A stretch of DNA of 38,480 nucleotides, taken from assembly GCA_018399535.1 (NCBI GenBank), contig JAGYOR010000003.1, positions 1 through 38,480 of the forward strand, given 5' to 3'. Source of the stretch: Deltaproteobacteria bacterium (lineage in GTDB: Bacteria > Desulfobacterota > Syntrophia > Syntrophales > UBA2210). The notes beneath the pieces are model-generated. The model had not been told where the DNA came from. It saw nothing but the letters and a program-made list of their open reading frames with translations, and did no database searches. Of the stretch, positions 27,391-38,480 are shown in pieces (the stretch's first letter is position 1; the number at the start of each line of letters is the position of its first letter). The position numbers and the translations under genes were made by a program.

Positions 27391-28152
27391 TTACTGCAGG
27401 ATCAGGTGCTGCGGGTCCACCTCTTTACGTAATATTCTCAATTCTTCCGCCGAGGGCGGTTCCGCTTCTACCGTTCTCGACACGTCGACGGGGAAGCCGG
27501 TATTCTCTAGTATTGTTTCAACAGGCACACCGGGATAGCGGCAGGCGAGGTACATTTCTTTCGTTGGATCGTCGAATTTCATGACGCCGAGGTTCGTAAC
27601 CACCGCTATGGGACCGCCCCGCGGAAGTCCAAGCCTGCGCCGGGAATCTCCTCCCCTGTACCAGCCCACGCTTGTCAGGTAGTCCAGCTTTTCGACGAAA
27701 CGGCGCTTCTCGTGTTTCACGAACGAGATCACGCCCGAGGCGCACGAGGCCGCGTCGCAGGCGCCGCCGCTTCCCGGAAAGCGAGTCGCTGGCCGGTGAT
27801 AGTCGCCGAGCGAGGTGGTGTTGAGGTTCCCGTACCGGTCGATTTGTGCGGTTCCCAGGAGGGCGATGGTGCGAAGTTTGCGGTGCCCCAGCAGTGAAAG
27901 AGCGTCTATCAGGCCCGTGTTTATCGAGGTGCCGCTCATGACCCTCGGATCGCCCACGGTCATGGGAAGTTCCCGAAGATCGGGATCGATGCCGCCGGTT
28001 TCAAAGAAAAAAACCGCCCCGGGCGCGTAGATCCGTTTCGCCGTTGTCGCGGCCAGCATCGAGACCCCCGTTCCCGCGAAGACGATGTCGCCGTCTTTGA
28101 TGAGACGCCCGGCGGCGAGGGCCATCATTTCGGTGTCGGTGTAGCCTGTCAT
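27391..28152 (-). CDS. CoA-transferase subunit B (glutaconate CoA-transferase-like)
   Basis: IVFAGTGVSMLAATTAKRIYAPGAVFFFETGGIDP, GTAQIDRYGNLNTTSLG, GSGGACDAAS; start MTGYTDTEM follows a gaggag SD. Confidence 0.8.
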   Translation of the reverse strand: MTGYTDTEMMALAAGRLIKDGDIVFAGTGVSMLAATTAKRIYAPGAVFFFETGGIDPDLRELPMTVGDPRVMSGTSINTGLIDALSLLGHRKLRTIALLGTAQIDRYGNLNTTSLGDYHRPATRFPGSGGACDAASCASGVISFVKHEKRRFVEKLDYLTSVGWYRGGDSRRRLGLPRGGPIAVVTNLGVMKFDDPTKEMYLACRYPGVPVETILENTGFPVDVSRTVEAEPPSAEELRILRKEVDPQHLILQ

Positions 28153-28165
28153 GGTGATAATCTCC

Positions 28166-29134
28166 TCATTTTCTGTCGAGGCCGACGGCGTATCCCCGCT
28201 CGGGATCGGCCCGCAGGGCGCGCAGCGCAGTGTCGCCGATTTTTTCGAGGTACGCCTCGTGTGACGGCACGCCGTAAATCCACTTGTCCAGGTACGCCCG
28301 CCAGGTCTCATCATCGCCGGCCGCAGCGCGGTAAAGGTTGAGATGGCCGGGATCGTAGTCGTAAAAACCGTAACACGCCGTAGGATGGGCGCCGTGAGGT
28401 GCGTGAACGATGGCATCCACCAGAAAAGGCGGAAGGGAGTTGGCATCCGGGTCGCGCCTGATGATTGACCGGGGGACGATTTCCTCGCAGCTCACGATAA
28501 CGACGTCCGCCGATTTTGCCTGTTCGATGTCGGCGAAGCTCAAACCGGTGATGCGCACGGTGCCGTCATCGCCGACGTACTGGGCGTGTACCAGGGCCAC
28601 GTCGGGGGTGAGAGCCGGCAGGAGCACGACCGGGTCATCATCGTTGCTGAAGGGGTTCTGCGCGATCACCACCTTTTTTGACGCGACGTTCCGTTCTTTT
28701 CGTATTCCCGGAGGGAATCCTTCCAGGCGAATCACGTCGCTTCCGAGCCCCGATTTCGAAGGAATATAGGGGACGCCCAACGCGCCGGCCAGGAACCGGA
28801 GACTCATCTGGTAGTTCGAATAATCCTCGAAAAGAATTTTATTATTTTCGACGGCGTCCCTGAAGCGGATGCACGTCGGAGCGTACCTGCCGTTGCCGCC
28901 GTAGGCGAGTTCGAGCCGGGAAACGCAGCCGGCACCGATGAGCAGATCGAGGGCCTGGCCGTGGGAATGACAAACCAGGTGAAGGTCTTTCACGCCCTGC
29001 CGGGCAATTTCGCAGGCGAGCGCCATGGGGTTGCGGTTGATGGTGAATCCGCCGATGGCGACCTGGGAGCCGTTCCCGATAAAACGCCTGACCGCGTCTG
29101 CAGGGCTCATCAACTTGTCGTCAATATCGGACAT
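28166..29134 (-). CDS. CoA-transferase subunit A (glutaconate CoA-transferase-like)
   Basis: LMSPADAVRRFIGNGSQVAIGGFTINRNPMALACEIARQG; VALVHAQYVGDDGTVRITG; paired with subunit B downstream. Confidence 0.8.
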   Translation of the reverse strand: MSDIDDKLMSPADAVRRFIGNGSQVAIGGFTINRNPMALACEIARQGVKDLHLVCHSHGQALDLLIGAGCVSRLELAYGGNGRYAPTCIRFRDAVENNKILFEDYSNYQMSLRFLAGALGVPYIPSKSGLGSDVIRLEGFPPGIRKERNVASKKVVIAQNPFSNDDDPVVLLPALTPDVALVHAQYVGDDGTVRITGLSFADIEQAKSADVVIVSCEEIVPRSIIRRDPDANSLPPFLVDAIVHAPHGAHPTACYGFYDYDPGHLNLYRAAAGDDETWRAYLDKWIYGVPSHEAYLEKIGDTALRALRADPERGYAVGLDRK

Positions 29135-29290
29135 GGCACTCTCCTTTTTCCGGTTCTGTCAATCGTAAGCAGAGATAGATCGCCCGGAGCGGAGAAAAAT
29201 GTCAAGCGTTTTTCAACGCAGCGGTGTTTCCCGGCGCTTATACATTCAGGAGGCGGAATAAAATGACATTTTTCTTCGATCATGTTAAAT

Positions 29291-29296
29291 TATAAT
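29291..29296 (+). promoter_or_regulatory. Candidate -10 element (TATAAT) upstream of hisC
   Basis: Perfect TATAAT in an AT-rich stretch; no convincing -35 at standard spacing. Confidence 0.4.
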
Positions 29297-29356
29297 GTGA
29301 TGTCGCACATGCGGGCGGATTTGTACCCATAATGAAGGAGAATGTAAGAGCGAGCG

Positions 29357-30430
29357 ATGAATAAGTTCTGGAGCGACTGTATTCGTGGACTTCAGCCGTA
29401 CACGCCGGGGGAACAGCCTCGAATCAGGGGATTGATCAAGCTGAACACGAATGAAAATCCCTATCCGCCGTCACCGGCGGCGCTTGACGCCATTCGCCAG
29501 GCCGCCTGCGGCGATCTCCGTCTCTACCCTGATCCCGAGGGAACGGAGCTGCAACGCACCATCGCCGGGTCGTTCGGTCTGTCCGAAAACCAGGTTTTTC
29601 TGGGCAACGGATCGGACGAAGTGCTGGCGTTTGTTTTCCTGGCCCTGCTCAAGCACGAGCGGCCCGTTTTCTTTCCCGATATCACGTACAGTTTTTACCC
29701 GGTATACTGCGCTCTCTTCGATATCGCCTATGAAACGATTCCCCTGGACGGGACCTTCCGGATCGACATTGCCGATTACCGGCGTCCGAACGGCGGCGTC
29801 GTGCTGGCGAATCCCAACGCCCCCACGGGATCGGCCCTGGACAGAGAAGAGATACGCGAACTGCTGGAGATGATGCCGGGCTCGGTGGTGGTCGTCGATG
29901 AAGCCTATGTCGATTTCGGCGCCGCGTCGGTTGTTTCCCTGGTGAAGGAATTCGACAACCTGCTCGTGGTTCGCACGCTGTCGAAATCGCACTCGCTTGC
30001 CGGCTTGCGGGTCGGCTTTGCTATGGGCAACCCGTCGCTCATAGAAGCGCTCAGGCTCGTAAAGAACTGTTTTAACTCCTATCCCCTTGACAGGCTCGCC
30101 CTTGCCGGCGCGGAGGCGGCGCTCCGCGACAGGGAGTATTTCGAGGAGACCCGACGGAAAATCATGGCGGACCGGGAACGGCTCGCGTCGGAACTCGCGT
30201 CGCTCGATTTCGACGTGTTTCCGTCGAGTGCCAATTTTCTGTTCGTGAGCCACTCCGATTACGATGCCGCGGATCTGATGCGGCTGCTCCGCGAGCGGCG
30301 CATCCTGGTACGGCACTTCAAGGGCGAAAGAATTTCACGGTTTCTGCGTATTTCGGTAGGCCTTCCGGAGGAGTGCGACGCGGTGGTGAATGCGCTGAGG
30401 GAGATTTTCAGGCAACGCCCGGAGATTTGA
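29357..30430 (+). CDS. hisC: Histidinol-phosphate aminotransferase
   Basis: KLNTNENPYPPSPAALDAI, FLGNGSDEVLAFVF, NPNAPTGSALDREEI, VVDEAYVDFGA, RTLSKSHSLAGLRVGFA (PLP Lys). Confidence 0.93.
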   Translation: MNKFWSDCIRGLQPYTPGEQPRIRGLIKLNTNENPYPPSPAALDAIRQAACGDLRLYPDPEGTELQRTIAGSFGLSENQVFLGNGSDEVLAFVFLALLKHERPVFFPDITYSFYPVYCALFDIAYETIPLDGTFRIDIADYRRPNGGVVLANPNAPTGSALDREEIRELLEMMPGSVVVVDEAYVDFGAASVVSLVKEFDNLLVVRTLSKSHSLAGLRVGFAMGNPSLIEALRLVKNCFNSYPLDRLALAGAEAALRDREYFEETRRKIMADRERLASELASLDFDVFPSSANFLFVSHSDYDAADLMRLLRERRILVRHFKGERISRFLRISVGLPEECDAVVNALREIFRQRPEI

Positions 30431-30555
30431 CCGCTTGTGGCGAGAGGCCAAATCTGGTACACAGGTCACGTGCGGAGGAACGAACGTCGGGCGGAACGCC
30501 GCGTGGTTCATCGCAAGTCCGCACAATACACTGGTACAAAGCGAGGATATATATT

Positions 30556-30933
30556 ATGGCGACATTGCCCGAACAAGTAATCAAGGCATGGGAAGACCGG
30601 GAGGGTCCGGTCGTTTTTGCGACCGTTGACAAGGCGGGAACACCCAACGCGATATACGCGACCTGCGTATCGAAATTCAGCGATGAGACTATCGTGATCG
30701 CGAACAACTATTTTTCAAAGACCCTGGAAAACATCCGGACGGGCAGCAGGGGGGCCGTTCTTTTTATCACGAAGGACGGGACGTCCTACCAGATCAAGGG
30801 TAGCATCACAAATCACAGCGAGGGTCCTGTTTTCGACGACATGAAAACATGGAATCCGGCGGAACATCCCGGTCATTCCGCGGCCGCCGTGACTGTGGAA
30901 GAGGTCTACGCGGGAGGGGAAAGGCTGCTGTAG
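30556..30933 (+). CDS. Pyridoxamine 5'-phosphate oxidase-family (FMN-binding split barrel) protein
   Basis: GPVVFATVDKAGTPNAIYATCVSKFSDETIVIANNYFSKTLENIRTGSRGAVLF. Confidence 0.8.
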   Translation: MATLPEQVIKAWEDREGPVVFATVDKAGTPNAIYATCVSKFSDETIVIANNYFSKTLENIRTGSRGAVLFITKDGTSYQIKGSITNHSEGPVFDDMKTWNPAEHPGHSAAAVTVEEVYAGGERLL

Positions 30934-30952
30934 GAACCCCCTTCCGGGGTCC
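30933..30952 (+). terminator. Stem-loop at the end of the PNPOx-family gene
   Basis: ggaacccc - cttcc - ggggtcc; overlaps the stop; no T-tract. Confidence 0.35.
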
Positions 30953-31079
30953 TTGCGTGTCTTCGGTATACTATTCAACAAGTTCCGGCTGGAATGCCGG
31001 GATGCGAGGACCGGACGGGGTGCGTGGCGAAGGCACATTCCGTCCGGGCATGAATGGCCGGAGAAAACGCACTTTCCGC

Positions 31080-31107
31080 TTGACAAAAACGCGTCGTTTT
31101 CCATACT
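31080..31107 (+). promoter_or_regulatory. Candidate promoter for substrate-binding protein gene
   Basis: TTGACA (31080-31085), 16 bp, CATACT (31102-31107). Confidence 0.45.
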
Positions 31108-31312
31108 AGAAAACTTGTATGAACATCCTTTACCGCTCCGCCAACTCCGCGTATTTTCCGATTCCAACACAGATATCGTCTACGCTTTTTCAGAAACCGT
31201 GATCGGGCAGTCGTAACGAGACACGCAAGCGGTAGCCTGTTCTCGATGCTGTCGGTACGACAGGCTCGCGGCAATACGAAGAAAGTTGGGAACATAGAAG
31301 AGGGGGCGACCT

Positions 31313-32593
31313 ATGAGAGTTGTGAAAACACTGTTGGTGATAATCGCTGCATTCGCCTGCATCGGCTGGCCGGCGGCGGGCGCCGCGGAAGAAGTGGTGA
31401 TGGGGTACACCGGGCCGTTGAGCGGACCTGCAGCAGAGTATGCAAAGGACAACTTCACCGGCGCGGATCTGGCCATCCGGGAAATCAATGCCGACGGAGG
31501 CATAACGGTAGCGGGCAATAAGTATACCTTCAGACTTGAATGTCTTGACGACCAGATGTCTCCCGAAGCGGCCGTCGCCAACGCCCGCAAGCTCGTGTCG
31601 AGATACAACGCGCCGGTGGTATTCAATTCCCTGGCTCACTGTATTGGTCCATTGTTGAAGGTGAATGTGGAACCGGGGAACGAATTTCTCATAATGGGAT
31701 ATTCGAGTATTCACAGTTTGCATAATTTCGGGAACCCGCTTTTTATAAATCCCACGCCGAACTTTATTGCGTACATTATCGCCTATTGTGACATCGCCTG
31801 GCAGAAGGGTTTCCGCCGGGGGGCCATGGTAGTCGTCAACACGGCCTACGGGGATGCCTGGCGCGGTCAGTTCAGGAGTCACTGGGAGAGACGGGGAGGA
31901 ATCATAACCGCCGATCACGCGGTTCCTTATACGGGGAACCCGGACGACTACCGGAAGGAATTGGAAGATGCTATAGCGGCGGACCCGGATTTCATTATCA
32001 TCGGCGGCGCATCGGTGCCGACGGCGCTCGTCGCCAAACTGGCACGGGAGCTTGGTTACGACGGAGCTTTCCTGCTGAGTGACCAGGCTCGCATGGACGC
32101 AATGGCCCGATTCCTGGATCACCGGGAAATTCGTTATCATAACGGTACCGACGTGCTGAACAGCGTGATCGGCGTTGCCAATATAGCCGACCTGCCGCTG
32201 CCGTACTCTTCCACGTTTGCAGAGAAGTACACGAGTATATTCAAGAGACCTCCCGCGTGGGAAACGGCGCTGAATTACACTGCCATGAAAATTATAGCCA
32301 GGGCCATGGTCAGGGCTGGAACGGTTTCCGATCCCTTCGCCATCCGGGCGGCCATACCCGAACTGCTCGAGGAGAAGCCCATACTGGGAGAAAAATCGCC
32401 CAACGAGGTGTTTGGTATTGAAGATAACGGCATTTTAAAAAGTGCGGGTGTCTTACAGACCGTTGAGGACGGCCGGGTCAGCAGGGTGGATCACATTTTC
32501 TCTTTTCCAAAAAGCGAGGAGGAATTCTACGAGGCACTCAATCAGAGCAAAGCCATAGAGCCGGAAAATATCCGCTGGTTCCCCCTGCGGTAG
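31313..32593 (+). CDS. ABC transporter substrate-binding protein, branched-chain amino acid/LivK-like (Peripla_BP_6)
   Basis: Signal peptide MRVVKTLLVIIAAFACIGWPAAGAA; MGYTGPLSGPAAEYAKDNFTGADLAIREINADGGI; DDQMSPEAAVANARKLV. Confidence 0.88.
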   Translation: MRVVKTLLVIIAAFACIGWPAAGAAEEVVMGYTGPLSGPAAEYAKDNFTGADLAIREINADGGITVAGNKYTFRLECLDDQMSPEAAVANARKLVSRYNAPVVFNSLAHCIGPLLKVNVEPGNEFLIMGYSSIHSLHNFGNPLFINPTPNFIAYIIAYCDIAWQKGFRRGAMVVVNTAYGDAWRGQFRSHWERRGGIITADHAVPYTGNPDDYRKELEDAIAADPDFIIIGGASVPTALVAKLARELGYDGAFLLSDQARMDAMARFLDHREIRYHNGTDVLNSVIGVANIADLPLPYSSTFAEKYTSIFKRPPAWETALNYTAMKIIARAMVRAGTVSDPFAIRAAIPELLEEKPILGEKSPNEVFGIEDNGILKSAGVLQTVEDGRVSRVDHIFSFPKSEEEFYEALNQSKAIEPENIRWFPLR

Positions 32594-32607
32594 GTTTCAT
32601 TTTCGGC

Positions 32608-32634
32608 TTGACATGACGCGGTATCTGCTATAGA
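32608..32634 (+). promoter_or_regulatory. Candidate rpsT promoter
   Basis: TTGACA (32608-32613), 15-bp spacer, extended -10 TGcTATAGA (32626-32634). Confidence 0.5.
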
Positions 32635-32682
32635 AAACCGCTTTTATTGCGGCTTATTTCAGATTGAAAGGAAGGTTCTGAG

Positions 32683-32958
32683 TTGGCAACCCACAAGTCA
32701 GCGGAAAAACGGTACCGCCAGAGCGAGCGGCGCAGGCAGAGAAATGTAGCGACGAAATCCCATGTCAGGACGCGGGTTAAAACGGTTCTTACCTCGGTGG
32801 CGTCGAAGGACGAAGATAAGTCCCGGGAAGAACTGTCGAAGGCTGTCAAGGTTATCGACAAAGCCGCCGGCAAGGGCGTGTTGCACAAGAACACGGCAAG
32901 CCGGAAAATTTCAAGGCTGACCAGGAAAGTCAACGCCCTTTCGGGCAGCGCCGGTTAA
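32683..32958 (+). CDS. rpsT: 30S ribosomal protein S20
   Basis: ATHKSAEKRYRQSERRRQRNVATKSHVRTRVKTV...AAGKGVLHKNTASRKISRLTRKVN; TTG start with aaggaag upstream. Confidence 0.96.
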   Translation: MATHKSAEKRYRQSERRRQRNVATKSHVRTRVKTVLTSVASKDEDKSREELSKAVKVIDKAAGKGVLHKNTASRKISRLTRKVNALSGSAG

Positions 32959-32965
32959 AAACCGG
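32951..32965. terminator. Palindromic hairpin spanning the convergent rpsT/lptE stop codons
   Basis: ccggtt-aaa-aaccgg, perfect 6-bp stem; contains both stop codons. Confidence 0.45.
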
Positions 32966-33464
32966 ACATCATATCCCGGTAGGCCTTTTCGGCCAAATCC
33001 TCGGCACATTTTCTCAGGGCGTCCTTCCTGCTTCTTTCGGTGGCGCTCGCGTCGTCGGTGACGCGATAGGTTTCCGTTCCCGAGTAATTCCTGCGCGACC
33101 ACAGGATCTCTCCGGTGCTGTCCTGGAACGTTATATCAAGGCTCATGCTGACCCTGTCTTCCACGGCGCTCTCGGCCACCCTATAAGTGGCTCGGGACGT
33201 TCGAATAGCGGTCACAGTCCCCGAAATATCGGCATCGCACGTTTCGGAACTTCCGGCGACGCTGAAACGTCCGCCATATCTGAGCTGTTCCACGAAGGCG
33301 TTTCTTACATAATTTTCAATCAGCGGTTCCGGTGTCGAATTTTTGAAGGGTGCCACGTAGACGTCCCGTATCGACGGATCGACCGCGTCTCCCATTCCGG
33401 CGAAGTGATACCCGCAGGACACGGGCAAAAGACAAAGAATACACAGCAGCATGTTCCGTATCAT
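32955..33464 (-). CDS. lptE: LPS assembly lipoprotein LptE
   Basis: Lipobox LLPVSCGYHF; VYVAPFKNSTPEPLIENYVRNAFVEQL; located directly after leuS. Confidence 0.85.
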   Translation of the reverse strand: MIRNMLLCILCLLPVSCGYHFAGMGDAVDPSIRDVYVAPFKNSTPEPLIENYVRNAFVEQLRYGGRFSVAGSSETCDADISGTVTAIRTSRATYRVAESAVEDRVSMSLDITFQDSTGEILWSRRNYSGTETYRVTDDASATERSRKDALRKCAEDLAEKAYRDMMSGF

Positions 33465-33491
33465 GGCGAATGTTTCCTTCCGGCCGCCGCC

Positions 33492-36077
<2,586 letters not shown>

Positions 36078-36202
36078 GATTTGCTCCGTTCCAGATTCTG
36101 GTATGCTTGCTGTAAAACGCCGCTTTCCTACCACACTTTACGGTAACAATCAAAGCCGGGATGCGGGCCGGACAGTGCCTCATGAAAGGGTGTCCACAGC
36201 TT

Positions 36203-37567
36203 TCATCCGAAGTAATCCAGTTTCACCGTCAATATTTTTTCGATCTGGGGAATTGCCGAGCGCATGGTCACGAGAATGACATGGTCGCCCGGCAGGATGA
36301 CCGTGTCTCCCGTGGGAATGATAACCTGCTCGTTCCTGAGGATGGCTCCGATGATGGTTCCCTTCGGGAATTTTATGGTTGCGAGGGGATGTCCGGTTAT
36401 TTCCGACGTTTCGAGCGCGATGAACTCCACGGCCTCCGCCTTTTCATCGCTCAACGGCGTGGAGGAAATAATTTTTCCCTTCCGTATGAAATGAAGGATC
36501 TTTCCGATAGTCGCCTGGCGGGGATTCATAACGCCATCGATGCCGATCATGGGAATCAGGTGCGTGTAATCGATCTTGTTGATAAGGCACAGGGCTCGCT
36601 TCGCGCCCAGTTGTTTGGCCAGCAGGGCGCCAAGAATGTTGGCTTCCTCGTCGCTGGTGACTGCTACGAAGTAATCGGCATCCTGGATATTTTCCTCCCG
36701 CAGCAGCCCCTGGCTGGTTCCGTCGCCGTGCAGGCAGATGGTCCTGTCCAGGCGGCTGGAAAGCATTTCGCACCGGTCCTGTCTCTTTTCTATAATTTTC
36801 GTGCTCATGCCCTTTTCTTCGAGTTCTTCCGCCAGCATCAGGGCTGTCGTACCGCCGCCCATGACGAAGACCCGTTCGGCCCGTTCCGTTTCTTTACCAA
36901 AAAATTTGAGAAGCTTCCGCACCTGCGACGATTCGATGAAGACGTAGATGTAATCCTTGGCCCGAATCACCGTGGACCCCGCGGGAACCAGGAGTTCGTT
37001 CGCGCGGATAATGGACGCGATGAGGGCGTCGCCGTCATAAGCGGCGCTGAATTCTTCGAGGTTTTTACCCACCATCAGGCAGGATTGATCCACGGAAAAA
37101 GCGACCAGTTTGATGCGTCCGCCGGCGAAATCCATTACCTCCGACGCTCCTGCATATTCCATGAGGCTTATCGCTCTCTTGACGGCCTCTCTCTCGGGAT
37201 TGATGCACAGGTCGATATTCAGGTAATTTCTGTCGAAAAGATTGGGCGCCTTGTCAAGATCGGGCGCCCTGATTCGCGCTATCTTGACGGGGACATTCGA
37301 CTGGGTGGCGGCAAGCAGACAGGCGACGATGTTGGTTTCGTCGCTGTCGGTAACGGCGACCAGCATTTCCGCCTGCTCGAGTTTCGCCCTTTTCAGTATG
37401 CGGGGGCTGCTGCCGCTGCCGTGAATAATCTGTACATCGAGATTTTCGGAGACATCTTTCAGGCGCTCCCCGTCCCTGTCGATAAGGATGATGTCGTTTC
37501 CCTCTTTCGACAGAATATCGGCGATATTGTAACCGACTTCACCGGCTCCTATAACGATAGCTTTCAT
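36203..37567 (-). CDS. trkA: Trk system potassium transporter regulatory subunit TrkA (two RCK modules)
   Basis: MKAIVIGAGEVGYNIADILSKEGNDIILIDRD; second Rossmann VFVMGGGTTALMLAEELEEKG; ALCLINKIDYTHLIPMIGID. Confidence 0.94.
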   Translation of the reverse strand: MKAIVIGAGEVGYNIADILSKEGNDIILIDRDGERLKDVSENLDVQIIHGSGSSPRILKRAKLEQAEMLVAVTDSDETNIVACLLAATQSNVPVKIARIRAPDLDKAPNLFDRNYLNIDLCINPEREAVKRAISLMEYAGASEVMDFAGGRIKLVAFSVDQSCLMVGKNLEEFSAAYDGDALIASIIRANELLVPAGSTVIRAKDYIYVFIESSQVRKLLKFFGKETERAERVFVMGGGTTALMLAEELEEKGMSTKIIEKRQDRCEMLSSRLDRTICLHGDGTSQGLLREENIQDADYFVAVTSDEEANILGALLAKQLGAKRALCLINKIDYTHLIPMIGIDGVMNPRQATIGKILHFIRKGKIISSTPLSDEKAEAVEFIALETSEITGHPLATIKFPKGTIIGAILRNEQVIIPTGDTVILPGDHVILVTMRSAIPQIEKILTVKLDYFG

Positions 37568-37596
37568 GGCTGTTTTCCTTTGCCGCCGCGGCGGCT

Positions 37597-38154
37597 TCAG
37601 GTCGCGAAAGAAGTGTCGTCACGGCGCTGCAACCCGTCGATTGCCGATCGGACGCCTCTTTCCACGTCCCGCAGAAGATGATCCGATTCCACGATGTAAA
37701 TCGACGGCCACTGTTCAGACAGACGTCCCGACGCGCCGAGCGCGTCCAGCATTCCCGAAAGGAATGACTCCGCCAGATCTGCCGTCGAAAGTTCTTCGCG
37801 GTCCGCTCCGGGAACGGAAGCGGCGAATTCATTGCAACCGGCCGCCGTGAACGAGTTCACAATTGTCGCGCCGGCCTGGTACAGGTTATTCGGAGCCAGA
37901 TCTCCCACCATGCCGAGGCCGACGATCAAAACTTTCAGAGAAGGGAACGCACGCCGGTCCGGCGCAAGCAGGACGGTTTCTCCCTCCTTGCCGGTGATGC
38001 GTCCCGACGCCATCGAGCGCGATATCATGCCGTTCAGCCGCCAGTCAACCATGCCCGTGTATCCCCGGGGCGGACGTTCATCCGAGAAAAGGCCCAGCGC
38101 GAGACCTTCCTGCCACAGTTCCTGAACGGGCGTCGATGTCAGGTTAATCTTCAT
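37597..38154 (-). CDS. Peptidase M17 N-terminal-domain-like protein
   Basis: VQELWQEGLALGLFSDERPPRGYTGMVDWRLNGMISRSMASGRITGKEGETVLL...LKVLIVGLG resembles the leucyl aminopeptidase N-terminal domain; no catalytic C-terminal domain. Confidence 0.65.
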   Translation of the reverse strand: MKINLTSTPVQELWQEGLALGLFSDERPPRGYTGMVDWRLNGMISRSMASGRITGKEGETVLLAPDRRAFPSLKVLIVGLGMVGDLAPNNLYQAGATIVNSFTAAGCNEFAASVPGADREELSTADLAESFLSGMLDALGASGRLSEQWPSIYIVESDHLLRDVERGVRSAIDGLQRRDDTSFAT

Positions 38155-38480
38155 GTCCTGTTGTCTGCATGCGGGAATAAAAAGCGTCGAGAATGCCGTT
38201 GACAAAAGACCCGGAATTTTCGGAGCCGAAGGTTTTGCCGAGGTCTATGGCTTCGTTAAGGGTCGCCTTGGGCGGTATCTCCTCCAGGTAGAGCAGTTCG
38301 AAGACCGCCATGCGCAGAATATTCTTGTCGACGCGGGCCATGCGTTCGAGGGACCAGTGATCGGAACAGTCGCGGATCGCCGTGTCGATCGCTTCGAGGT
38401 GTTCCGTTGTTCCCAGGATCAGCATCGCGGCGAATTCGCGCGCGTTCTCCGGCGCATCAAAATGCGACCAGAAAAGATCC
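38144..38480 (-). CDS. nusB: Transcription antitermination protein NusB (5' end outside window)
   Basis: FWSHFDAPENAREFAAMLILG...WSLERMARVDKNILRMAVFELLYLEEIPPKATLNEAIDLGKTFGSENSGSFVNGILDAF; frame is open to the window edge. Confidence 0.92.
   Translation of the reverse strand, partial: DLFWSHFDAPENAREFAAMLILGTTEHLEAIDTAIRDCSDHWSLERMARVDKNILRMAVFELLYLEEIPPKATLNEAIDLGKTFGSENSGSFVNGILDAFYSRMQTTGHED

Noticed and set aside
29332-29364. Upstream ORF MKENVRASDE overlapping the hisC start
   Set aside because: No SD of its own and no His codons; the aaggag inside is more likely part of the hisC ribosome-binding region, though spacing is long.

Overview
The window is a GC-rich bacterial chromosomal segment. 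Gene content and protein style suggest Desulfobacterota/deltaproteobacteria (inference only). It is densely packed with about 29 protein-coding genes, and I found no rRNA, tRNA, CRISPR array, phage or transposase gene. Most genes are housekeeping: xth, gltX, purD, purH, tsaC, hpt, gpmA, hisC, rpsT, lptE, leuS, trkA, nusB and rarA. The most interesting content is: (1) a glycogen/alpha-glucan locus with two unusual multidomain enzymes, a GT3 glycogen synthase-like domain fused to a DUF3417-GT35 phosphorylase and a GH57 amylase fused to a GT5 synthase, next to a GT4 and a convergent GT2/GT81-like enzyme; (2) a candidate transcription attenuator upstream of a trpB2-type gene, consisting of a promoter, a short ORF with two Trp codons, a possible antiterminator and a stem-loop followed by T8; (3) a pair of related, inverted, MITE-like intergenic elements at ~34-542 and ~16137-16501, one carrying a 27-bp tandem array; (4) a single-polypeptide CdaA diadenylate cyclase-YbbR fusion with no adjacent glmM. 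All calls are by eye from the sequence; no database search was run.
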